In this document: positions 11,701-21,817 of the stretch, piece by piece
Layout of the letters: every line of letters begins with the position of its first letter
Numbering within the stretch: the stretch's first letter is position 1
DNA from: Zelopaecilomyces penicillatus
Lineage: Eukaryota; Ascomycota; Sordariomycetes; Hypocreales; Pseudodiploosporaceae
Reading direction: 5' to 3'
Assembly (NCBI GenBank): GCA_005765155.1
Contig: VCCP01000006.1
Location: 1,004,501-1,068,500, forward strand
Length of the DNA stretch: 64,000 nt
The notes under the pieces: model-generated
The model's database searches: none
What the model saw: the letters and a program-made list of their open reading frames with translations, nothing else
Told to the model about the DNA's origin: nothing
Translations under genes and position numbers: made by a program

Positions 11701-12758
11701 CGGGCGTGTACATTTTGCTTGGTGAGTCTTGTAGAGCGATAGTATCTCGGGAGTAAGTGTCTCAGTATGATGTTGTTGAAGTATTTGCTGAAGAAGTGAT
11801 GATAGAAGAGCAACCAATGTTTGTTCGCTCCGTTGGTTGAAATCGCAGTAGATGTACATGTGGGCTGTATTAGGAGAATAATCTTGTTTGTCTAGGTGGT
11901 CGATTGCTAAAGACCTATCCAATAAATTAGTTATGCACAGAATCATGATTGATTGATGTGGCTGACATGAGTCTGGTCTTGCCAGAACCCGCTAGAAGTA
12001 GGGTATGTAAGCTTTAAAACGTAACTTCAACCTTCCATCTAGACTTACGGATGCCAGGACACCAGAGTAGGTTAACATCGCCATGGGTCCAACTTGTAAA
12101 GAGTCTATGCTGCAAGAACCAGGCTGAACGGATTCGAGAACACTTGAATGTCGGACCCGAAAGGACAAAGGACTGATCCACTGGATGATCTTTTGCATTT
12201 CATCTCTATGAGTCCATCCTTTTGGAAAGATTGTCAAGCTTCATGTTTGCTAGTTTGCCAAGTACACTAGCATCTCTTCAGTGCTCATTCCATGATGAGG
12301 ATGGGAAAGGGGTTTTCCGCAGGCTCTTTTTGCTTACACCGTGTCATTCTGAATTATCAGGTTGAAGTGGCTTTTCAACCTTTCAAGCGTCTTGAGAATT
12401 TCATCCATGTCCTTTTATCGAACGGCCATCTGAGAGTTTGTGCTAAAGGATGCATGCTACCCGCTCGGGGGGTTAATATCTCAACCATTTCTTCGAGTAG
12501 GCGCTGGAATCGGAAGAGCGGTCCCTCTTTGCCACTCAAATGACTTAGAGCAGGTACGTTGGTCGCCTCTGAATCATCTTCCATGTCTTCCACACGGTCC
12601 TTTAGCATTTCCAAAAGGCATATAAGGCTACGTAGCTCGTCGCGCAACTTGACTCTATCACTAAATCCATCCTTAACATCTCTAAGGTACTTGGTTGTGG
12701 TAGCGGCGAGTTGTAGGATAGCAATGATGCTAGCTGTCACGCTGAGAGGGTCACTCAT
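8766..12758 (-). pseudogene. Relic HeLo-like/NACHT/ankyrin/Ser-Thr kinase gene
   Basis: Read 12758 to 8766. The N-terminal frame (MSDPLSVTASII...) matches the fungal HeLo-like/PigL-type N-domain. NACHT follows, with CPG(I) then PGSGKT across an intron near 12000 and VVIDALDES near 11630. Five or six ankyrin repeats lie at 10094-10700. A linker leads to a CAMK-like kinase: IGQGYFAKV, AVKK, DLKPEN, DFG and CGTPSY/VAPE (the last across an intron). Breaks: frame changes near 12411, 12090-12120, 10805-10835, 9621-9640 and 9325; in-frame TAA at 11368-11370; in-frame TAG at 10091-10093. The ankyrin and kinase parts share one frame across that TAG, so they were one protein. Near 9325-9350 the other frame reads HNNGWVHG directly before DLKPEN, one base out of phase. 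Introns remain recognisable. Most likely a dead gene; assembly errors could explain the one-base lesions but not both stops. Confidence 0.8.
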
Positions 12759-14120
12759 TGTACGGGGGGGAGACCAGAAAACGTATCATGAAGACATTAG
12801 TTTTGTCGTGGCGTGCCCTGCTTTCTGATACATTTAAATCCTCTGGTTCTGAGATGAGTTCAAGGCGTAGAGAGAGGCATATGGTGAGGGGTAATGGCCA
12901 GGAAATCCCTGTCACTGGCTTGCCTGCCTCCTCGGACGTAACGCTGACCTGTTCCAACACATTAAACAAAGCAACCACCAAGAGCCAAGACACCCCCAAA
13001 TTGACGGGATAAGAAGCAGCAAAAAAGAAAGGAACAGCAAGTTCTCAATCACTCAACGGGCTAGGAAGATGCATCTCAGGTAAGCTAGAAATGACCCCGG
13101 AGAAGCCAACACCTAGATACAGGTGCTCAAGCGGATGAGTGGCTATAAGCATTGCCCGAAGTGGGATAAAGAGTAAACAGTACTGAAATAAAGCAGAGCG
13201 TAGTCAAATAACTTGACGGTTAGATTTGGGACACAGCATCTGTGCAGTATCATAAGCTACCTATAGTCGTATATGATAGGCAAGGTTTTCAACAGCTTTA
13301 TGTGATAGATGAGGCTTTCTACAATGTTATAAGCTAACATCACCAGGGGTTTTCTGAGATGCCTGCGTCTCGGCCGCCGCGTCCAGCATTTCATCAACGG
13401 GCCTTAAAAAGGGGTGGGGTTTCCAAATCAGATGGGATGATAGTCTCTCGTCCTCAATAAGGGATTTAATTTAATTTAAAAAAAAATTGAGACTCGCCGT
13501 CTTCCCATTGCCAAGACCATGTATCAACTAAGCGGGTTCCGCGGCTGTATGGCCAGGTTGCACTCACATCGTGGTTATCCCCAGGGTTATTTCTGAGCAT
13601 TCCGTCGCGCAGCCGGGTAGCGCGCGCAATTCCCAGTTACTGGGCGGCCACTTATCTAGTCGAACATACATGTATGAAAATCTGTTAGCACATTTCGACT
13701 TTACTTTACTCGCCTTTCAGTCAACTCGACAAATTTCCAGTCTTCTATTTTAGCAGGCCTTTGGTTCCTGACTGCCAAGAAGAAGGGTTGGTCACCTACC
13801 TTTCATTTTCTATCTACATATTTATCAGCTCTTCGTGATGGGAGAATTTTTGGATGCAGATCCAAGTGTAGAAGAGGCCATTGGCTTATTGGATCCGAGT
13901 CAAATTCACTGCATGTAAAAAAGGCACGAGTCGATGAAAAGTCAAAGCAAAATATATTCAAGGTGACATATGTAACAATCGCTAATGCTATAAACAGATG
14001 GGGGAATATATACTAGAAGGCGGGAAGCCTTCCTATGTGGGCCAAATCGCGCGCTCATGAACCTCCACAACCAACCAAGTTCCAAAGCGTCTATATCCAA
14101 ATTTGCGACACTTGCTACTC
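12759..14120. other. Gene-free interval with repeat copy
   Basis: It holds the presumed promoter side of the dead STAND gene, the right copy of the dispersed repeat (13145-13300), an A/T tract near 13465-13490, and the 3' flank of the subtilase. No coding region is supported. Confidence 0.6.
13145..13300 (+). repeat. Diverged dispersed repeat, right copy
   Basis: Partner of 7085-7325 in the same orientation, sharing the GCATTGCCCG, GAGTAAAC, AAATAAAGCA and GCTACCTATrGTCGTATrTG blocks. A second weak internal repeat (GATAGGCAAGGTTTTCAACAG versus GATAGATGAGGCTTTCTACAA) lies at 13275-13330. The pair brackets the decayed STAND-kinase gene. Confidence 0.5.
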
Positions 14121-15475
14121 TTACTCAGAGATACCGTTGAAGGCAATCAAGTTGGGGTTGCCAGTAGACAAGCCAGTAGCCTTGTCGACTGTGCCGAGAG
14201 CCTTGATGCGGGCAGTAAGCTCAGCAGGGGTGTTGATGTTCTCGAGAGCAGCGAGGTAGACAGCAAGACCGGCAACGTGGGGAGCAGCCATGGAAGTACC
14301 AGTCTTGCGAGTGGTGCCGGTGGTGGTGCCAATGTTCAGGGAGAGGACGGAGACAGCAGGGGCCATGATATCAACCTCGGGGCCGAAGTTGGAGTTGGTG
14401 TACTGGGCCCAGTTGACGTCAATGCCACCGACGGTTAGGGCGTTGGGGGCAGAGGCGGGAGAGACGTTGGAGGTGGGCTGGGCCTCGTTACCGGCAGCGA
14501 CAACGCTCAGGACGCCATCGCCGAAGGCCTGCTCGACGAGGTTGTTGAAAGCAGCAGATGGGGGGCCGCCTAAATAGGTTGTGTTAATGAATGTTCTTGA
14601 TTCTAGTAAGGAAGACAAAATTGCGTGAGCTGCAGCTCGACTTACCGAGAGACATGTTGATGACGGAGCGAGCCTGGCGACCCTTGGCCTTGATGTCATC
14701 AAGAGCCCACTGGTAACCTCGCATGATGATAGTGGTAGAGGAGGTACGGCCGATGAAGACCTTGACGCTGATGAGATTGGTCTTCTTGGCAACACCATAG
14801 GTCTTGCTGCCAATGGTACCAGCAACGTGAGTGCCGTGGCCGATGGTGTCGATATCATCGCCGCCGGCAGCATTGAAGCCACGAGTGGCACGGCCCTCAA
14901 AGTCAACATGGTCAACGTTGATGCCGCTGTCAACAACATAGGAGAAGGTATCCGCGCCAGCAGTGTCATCGTAGCTGTAGGTGGTTGAGCCGCTGTTTCG
15001 GTTTGACAGGGCAGCCAGGCCATAGGTAGCATCGCTCTGCTCAACAGTGGCGGTGACATAGTAGATCTGATCCTCCTCAACATCGGCAACCTAGTGGGAA
15101 AACACTGTGTTAGTCTTCTCAATTCAAGACTCATAGGGTCACCAAAGTAGATGGAAGTTGGATACATACCTCGGGGTTGTTTCGAAGAGCCTCAATGGTA
15201 GCATCATCGAAAGAGCCAGAGTAGCCCTTGAATGAACCAGCCTGGTAGGTATCCTTGACTCCGGGGAGGTCTAGGTCACGGGCGCCGATGCTGCGCTTGT
15301 GGACATTGTTGATCCAAGACATGTGGGCGTCGACATCGCGGGTGCTGAGGCCGGACTTGAGGGTAATGATGTAGTTGCCCTTGATCTGAGGCTGAGAGCT
15401 CTGAGGGACAGGAGAGGCGCTGCCAAAGGGCAGTGCCGCGGCGAGAAGGAGCGCGAGCTTCTTGAAGGCAACCAT
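14121..15475 (-). CDS. Secreted subtilisin-like serine protease (S8A, proteinase K type)
   Basis: Model, reverse strand: 15475-15170, 15090-14646, 14569-14121 (399 residues), the usual size of fungal proteinase-K-like preproenzymes. Residues 1-20 are a signal peptide (basic start, LALLLAAAL core). About 33-105 form an I9 propeptide (IKGNYIITLK start). The catalytic triad is visible: Asp near 156 (VVDSGINVDH), His near 187 (GHGTHVAGT) and Ser near 343 (GTSMAAPHVAG); the oxyanion Asn lies in VVAAGNE near 278. Both introns have GT-AG ends and preserve frame. Family members are extracellular broad-specificity proteases acting in nutrition, pathogenesis or mycoparasitism. A TATA-like box lies about 115 bp upstream. 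No cluster relation to its neighbours is evident. Confidence 0.95.
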
Positions 15476-18400
15476 TGTGGGCGGTTTTAGAAGTAGAGGA
15501 AGATGGTGAGTTGAGATGTAGAAGAGACTGGATGAGACTGGCTTGTTGTTGAGAATCTAATTCCATCGAAGGGGGCGGGCTTCAACAGATATTTATATTG
15601 TATGTTCGATTGCCGTCGACGCCGTTATCATATTAGGAATCACGAATCCACCTTGATGGGGCTCTTGAATCGACTTTCCGTTTTCTCTACGCCGCCTTGG
15701 GGAGGAGGGCAGGGGACAACCCCAGGATTGAAGCTATCTCGCCCCCCCATGGGATGCCCGCCATGGAGCCGCCCAACTTCCTATTCCCGTCGCCCAAGCC
15801 GGCAGCTCCAAATTCGCCAAGACAACTCGTCAAACCCAAGTTTGCGCAGCGTTAACATGGCTTCCCACCCCCTGACTCTGACTCTGACTCTCTGGGTCCA
15901 CGCTAATCCAAACGAGGCGAGAGCCGTGAGTGGGTGAGGTGAGTGAGTGCAGAAAGCAGGATATCGTCATCCTGGGGGAGGGTCACAATCCGTGAAACGG
16001 TCGGTGGCGTCGCCGGGGCGGTTTTCCAATACTCTTTTTTTTTCCCATGCTGCCATGTAAGGTGTGACCCCCCACGAGCTTAGAGAAGCGTGAGTCGGCA
16101 GTTGAGGGGGGGGGGGGGGAACCTTGGTAGGTAATTAGGCCATCTCTTGGTCGGAGAGAGGCTGCAGGATGCACGGATCCAGGGGCCGTTGAAGCCGCTG
16201 CATGGTGCCAAGCCCGGCCGGACTCGCTCGATTGGGGATGTAATATCGTGTGTCGACCTTGCGAACCTTCCTGAATCAGCGAATGGACCAATCGGTCGTG
16301 GAGGATGAGGGATGGGGTTTCTTGGAGCAAGGACCACGCTGACCTGGGGCCAGGCCAGGCCATGAGTTCTCTCTCTCTCTCACCTTGTCCTGTGCGAGAG
16401 TCAGTAATACCACGTAAATGCATGCGGATCCGGAAGCGGCCGTGGAGAATGAGACGACGATTGGGTTTGTCTTATCACCGCCATTTGGGGTAAATCTGGT
16501 CGACGCTCTGGGGCGTCTAGGGACGTTTAAGTCGATCGTCACGATGAATCAAATGGGAATGTTTCACTTTGGAAGTGTTGAAGCTGGGGGAACACGTTTT
16601 GTGCGAGTCAAACTCCTCGTGGTGGACGGGCCACCATTGTAATTTGAAGTGCTCCAGGCGACCCTCAGCACATGTTTGATCCATACAGCGGGTGCTACAG
16701 TGCGGTGTAAGCTGTCCATTAGCTTCCACAGAGGATTGCAGGCACCGCTCGCTCTCACCGAAGCTAGGTACCTACAGAGCCCCTCTTGCCCCTCTACAAC
16801 TCCCGCCCGTCCCTTAAGGTGCCCGCCCAAACGCCCACTGTAGAAATTTGAAGATAAACTCGATAACATGCACGACCCTATTTAGGAAGCCCAGGTTGAG
16901 ACGATAAAGAACAAACTTACCCCGCGATCTGACTCGTATACGCCCGAGCTTTTTACTTCTCTCATCCATACTGCATATGTATAGCAAATTACTAGATATT
17001 ATTTCTTGGTCCAATCCCAAGTACCCTTTTGCCAAGCCAGCCTCGCGCTTTAGCGCTTGATGTCACGCCTACGACTTCCGGCTAGAACGATTGTGCTGGA
17101 CGACCCTTTAACTTCTTCTCCCGGCAAGCCCATTGCTCCTACTGTTCTACAGCGGGGCCCCTAATCCGATCCAACGCCACTGGAACTGCCTGTTCTGGCA
17201 AAACCCAGGAGGGCCCGCGCGCCCTGGAAGCGCCCTGTGGCGGCAAGCAAGCCATCACCAGCGCCAATGGCGTGCCCAAAACCCCGAACTTTACCAAATC
17301 CCTGCCAGTGACGGTATCAGGCTGGGGTGTTTCGATTTCAGCACCGTCTTCACATGTTGCACTGAAAGGGGATAACGCAAGCATTAGGTTCGTCGTATTT
17401 GCCGCCCAGGAAACGAAATAACATCATTTTTTGTCTGGGCATCGCGATGAGCAGAGCCCACAGCGCATAGCGACTTTCCTCTTTCAATCTTGTAACCATT
17501 TTTCCAACTGCGCCCTCCGTGGGATTTTATGGAGGAGGAGGAGGAGGCAACAGACCAAAAACCCAACTGCCTCAAACCAGCGCTTGTTCAATGACGTGCT
17601 AAGAAACGGGAGGCCTTGGCCGATTTTCCCCAGGCATCATGGTTGTTTGTTTTACTGTATTTCACGACTTGAATACGAGTGTTTTGGCTCCTTCCTTTTA
17701 GAAACAACTGGCGGCGGAGGAGAAAAGTGACGATGCCTTCGGCGAATTGTGCTTCAAACCTCCTTCTCCTCCCTGGCTGGTTGAGCCCCAGAAACTCTCA
17801 TATACCATCCAGGACCACCTTGATGGTGCAATTTGTCTCCGGCTACAGCGTTACTCTGCATGCACTTCCTCATACTGCCTCATCTTTGCCGTAGTAATAT
17901 CGCGCATCACTTCTTTCCATGTAGCCGTCATTGATGTATTATGACCGAAAAGCGCAGTCAGTCTCAACTAAAAGACTCAATCCACCATCATCAGGCACAC
18001 TTGGTCCTCAGCCAAGCCATAATCTCTCTCAAGATCTCCTTTCATTCAGACATTCAAAAGAGGCTCTCATGCAACAACATGGATAATATCCCGGGTACTC
18101 GACACCCAGCACCCGACAGCCGAATCGGAAACTGTTGCTCTTTCCTCCACCAACCTGTCACCCCCATCGGCTTTTGCAGGCCTGTAAGTATGTAAGTAAG
18201 GTAAGGTAAGGCATGCATGAATTTCAACATGCCCAACGATGAAATATGCCTCGGATGTGTCTACCTTGTCCTGGATTTCCTCCGATTGGCTCCCCTTAGC
18301 GCTTCTCCACACCCACCCCCGAACCCGAACCCGAACCCGCGGCGTAATTGTCCTGATGAATTGCGCCGCATTATTACTTCGTCGTTACAACTTGCCTACC

Positions 18401-18906
18401 TACTATACAACCAACCCCACCAAAACAGAAAATGTAGGGCAAGCATTGCGCCGATCGCGGGGAGTTTTTTTTCGCTTTGGATAACTCTAAAATAAATCTT
18501 ATTCTGGGCGCGGGCATAATTATGCGAGATGCTATCCGAGCCACCAATACACACTTGGGAATATAAACTTGTAATGCCAGTGCTTGTTAACACCTGTGGA
18601 GTCGTTGTGTTTACACTGATGCCATACTACCCTAACGGTCATCTCCATGTTATGGTGATTCAATGCATACAATGGAGAAGCATATGATGAAAGGTCACAT
18701 TCTTTTCTTTATCTTATCGTAATAAACTTGCATTATTTCACGCGGTTATAACAACAAGCAAATCCAGTAACCCCCCTCCCATGATAATCGTAGAACCGCG
18801 GCTAATGCTTCCTCCCCTCTTATCCTCGTTATCCTATCCCATCACCGTAGCTGTAAAGATATCCCTCGCAGATCCAGTAGATCTCCTCTTGACCAAACTC
18901 AGGCAT
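15476..18906. other. Gene-free interval
   Basis: The subtilase promoter occupies the left end. The interval also holds a 14-nt G run at 16106-16119, a TAGGTACCTA-like word near 16764, three GAACCC units at 18321-18338, and GTAAG repeats near 18186-18210. Open frames here (for example 15983-16423 reverse) lack motifs and look non-coding. Confidence 0.55.
15589..15598 (-). promoter_or_regulatory. TATA-like box of the subtilase gene
   Basis: The reverse strand reads ATATAAATAT about 115 bp before the subtilase ATG, a plausible position for a core promoter with a moderate 5' UTR. Confidence 0.5.
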
Positions 18907-19197
18907 TCATTTCGGTCCCTCATCGTCAAGCGCCTCCTTTACACGACTGTAGCCTTCTGGCAAGTCCTGCGCTCCTGCCGCAATCTCCCCCAAGCATTGG
19001 AGGCATCGTCCATCTTTAAACGGGCCAACCTCCGAATCCACTCTGGCGAGCTTGTATCTTGACGTCATGCCGGCTGAGCACTCGCCCGGCATCACTTTCT
19101 TAGCTCGGGCCTCGTCGCATAAAATGTCCTGATCTCTGACTTTGGTCCAGGTTTCGCAGCGGGGACACCGGAATAGGGATTCCCAGTTTTCACACAT
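18907..19197 (-). CDS. Small cysteine-rich hypothetical protein (96 aa)
   Basis: An intronless frame of 96 residues starting MCENWESLF. It has seven cysteines at 2, 11, 14, 27, 40, 65 and 68, including two CxxC pairs (CPRC and CLQC) like the knuckles of a small zinc-binding fold. There is no signal peptide or membrane segment, so it is probably intracellular. Many filamentous ascomycetes carry short proteins of this MC...C..C style with no known role; that comparison is from memory of the pattern. The composition (acidic/basic mix, Cys pairs) is unlike the surrounding non-coding frames. It has no operon-like neighbour. Function unknown. Confidence 0.6.
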   Translation of the reverse strand: MCENWESLFRCPRCETWTKVRDQDILCDEARAKKVMPGECSAGMTSRYKLARVDSEVGPFKDGRCLQCLGEIAAGAQDLPEGYSRVKEALDDEGPK

Positions 19198-20097
19198 GTT
19201 TTCGTATGGCTTTTTATTTTTTTTCCTTGCTGCTGATTTCTTGACTTGATAACGGCCCTCAACTTTATATAGTGTTCTTTTTTTTTCAGTTGTATATTGG
19301 TGGGAAATGACGATGTGTGTTTTGTAAACTGTTGTCCTTGTTGGTTAAGGCTGTTGCTTTTCCCAAAGTCTTGTACGAGTTGACGTTTTGCAAAGCCTAC
19401 ATCCTCCAGAGGCATGGGCTCGTATTTTATATCTCTCAAGTATTTGATGCTGTCCTACCTGAAAACCAAGCGTGCAATGTTGTGCAAGCTTGTGATTCAC
19501 GAGATGATACCAGAATTTTTGAGCGTTCATAATGGAGTTGCAAACTCGGGTCTTCATCAATCGCAGTGCCACATCTGTTACTCACAACGTAGCAATTATC
19601 CATGGCGACGTGTATCACATATTAATGCAAAACATTCTACCACCTCATACCTCCTTCAATTCAATATGTTATATAGAAGCACAGTTGGTTGAAATCTTCC
19701 TATGTGTGAGGTGTTCCTGATGAGTGGCGGTGGACTACCCTACAGCTTTGTGTAACTCGATGGTATCAGTTATTCACACAAAACCAGAACATTCAAGCCC
19801 TGAATTAAGAACACATTGAACGAGTATTCCATGTCACAGACTTCCGAACAAGAGCATCATACTCACCACCGCTATCGTAACACATCGCAGACAGTCATTC
19901 GATGTAATGATCTTCAAGGTATTACAGTACCATGTACAGAATCCTGAGTGATTACACACAGTATTGTCAAGGCTCTAATGCTAGTTGCCCTAGATATTAA
20001 CTTTAAATTGCGATTTCTCTCCTAAAATGGCATTTCATCAGCTAGCCTCCTCACAACGGGGCTTCCTCTCATACCACACCTCATTATCTTTCCATAG
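19198..20097. other. Gene-free interval
   Basis: It holds the upstream region of the small Cys-rich gene and the 3' flank of the convergent-free regulator gene. T-rich tracts lie at 19206-19222 and 19277-19286. No further feature seen. Confidence 0.5.
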
Positions 20098-21817
20098 TTA
20101 CATCGGTTCGTGAGCGATGGTTGGAAAATCCCACTTTGCCAGCCTCTCAAAAATCAGATTACATGATTCCTGCTGCTTAAACATGCCCTGATGCTCATAG
20201 AACTGTAGCGCCGTACGCAGCGGCAGGATGGTGAACTGCATGCCCAGAGTACCATCGTCACAGGAGCTCCTTCGGCAGTAATCAGCTGAGAGGCGGATAC
20301 TATCAGCCATCACGATGAGGGCAGGGATGTTGTCTTGTAGCTGTAGCTCTCGGCCTCGGGGGAGGCCGGAAAAGGGGCCATCGTTGGCTTGGGGGGCTCG
20401 CCGGCCGGACTCGTATATCAGTAGCCTGCATGTCCAGAAGAAATGAAGTATATGGACATGGGTTTGGTCCGCAAAGGTGATTCCTTCACGGCAGGATGCT
20501 TGACTGTGATCTGCAGAGACGTTGAGGGTGTATAATTGGCCATTGCGGCTGGTCATGTCTCCATGCCAATCGTTCAGCTCGGCATCGAGTCTCTTCTGTT
20601 CTCGCTCAAGCTGATGTATCAGGTCGTCGCGCTCCATCTCTGGTCCCTTGGTTGTTTCCGATAGAGCCATGATCCGGTTCGAAAGACCTAAAAGTAGTGG
20701 GACTTGGGCTAGTATATCGAGCAAGTTGTGCAAGTCGTCTTTGGGAACTGCGGTCCAAGGCGTAGAGCGCCAGGAGGGACTGGCTAGTACGGATGGTGTT
20801 TCGGACAAGATGCTGTGGACAATCTGGACTCACGTTGACAAGTTAGGGGTTTTATTTCCAACAGTTGGGATTGGCGGATGAGTGCAGCTTACCATGCCGA
20901 CTCGGCAGCATAAAAATGTGAGGTGAGCAGCTGGATCTTGAAATGCTTCGGGGCCAGCCATCTGAACCATCATCGCGATGCCTGATCCATGGCTCATCCA
21001 ACCCTCGACGCCCTTCACTGGACATTCAATTGTCTAACCAAGAGTCAACATTCCATTTCACTTGCGCATTATTTGGTCCAGAAACTGATATAAAAACAGG
21101 ATAGCTCGCACCTCGTACACTTGAAAGATCATCGACGTGAGCAAAGCCTTGTGCCAATCTCGGTTGGAAGGCGACCTTCTCGCATGCCACTCTCGCAACT
21201 CTGACAGAGCCTTTCCGTATAACTTGATACCAGTAGCTCGCAGTGCCTTGTCGTTATTTGCTTGTCCCAGCACCGTCACGCCAAGCGCCTTGGCTGCCGT
21301 ATCCAGGGGCCGATAGCATTTGCGTGAGTCCGACACAAAGTCGAGCCACCGAACAGATTGCGATTCCTCTATAATCTGGGCAGGGAGATAGTGCGCCATG
21401 AAAGCATTGAAAAACTGGGTGCGATAAAAGGTATCTCTTTCCAGGGGTTCTGGTGCTGCCGGGACGGCGCGCCTCCGGGCTGGGCGAGAGCTTGGTTCTG
21501 TGTGTAGGGATGGGGACGAGGATGGAGACGGCAATTCCCGCGTTGCGGTGGTGGAAGATTCCATGTTCTGGGGAACAAAGATGAGATCTCGCACGTAGCC
21601 TTCGCATGTGAGTCCTGATTTGAGGCATCGTCCACATTGGGGACGTTGATAGTCGCACTGTTCATGTTAGCAGAGTTTTTTTTTTTCTCTTTGTTTCCAA
21701 TGCTACACGATGCTGTTGAAATTCACATTCGCTGTATTCATCTGGGCCCAAACTTGCCTTGATCTTCTTCCGCCTGCAATTATGACATCTAGGCTTCGTC
21801 AGTGGTCGTGGCGCCAT
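20098..21817 (-). CDS. Zn2Cys6 fungal transcription factor
   Basis: Model, reverse strand: 21817-21758, 21657-21112, 21033-20893, 20823-20098 (490 residues; all exons are multiples of three). The zinc cluster forms only after splicing: CHNCRRKKIK from exon 1 joins CDYQRPQCGRCLKSG...C from exon 2, giving the six-cysteine binuclear pattern CX2CX6CX6CX2CX6C. The first intron uses a GC donor (AAG/GCAAGT) with a CTAAC-like branch and an ACAG acceptor. The rest is the helical middle-homology type (for example SMIFQVYE, then ECPVKGVEGW across intron 2) of regulators such as sterol or secondary-metabolism activators. It should be nuclear and bind CGG-type sites. Its targets are unknown and no dedicated pathway lies beside it. 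Confidence 0.88.

Noticed and set aside
14147..14332. Alternative frames within the subtilase exons
   Set aside because: Shadows of the spliced subtilase reading frame.
18321..18338. GAACCC repeats considered as telomere-like sequence
   Set aside because: Only three units, and fungal telomeres are normally TTAGGG/CCCTAA.
19092..19439. 115-codon reverse-strand frame overlapping the small Cys-rich gene
   Set aside because: It overlaps the better Cys-rich frame and mostly covers its upstream region; Lys/Gln-rich without motif.
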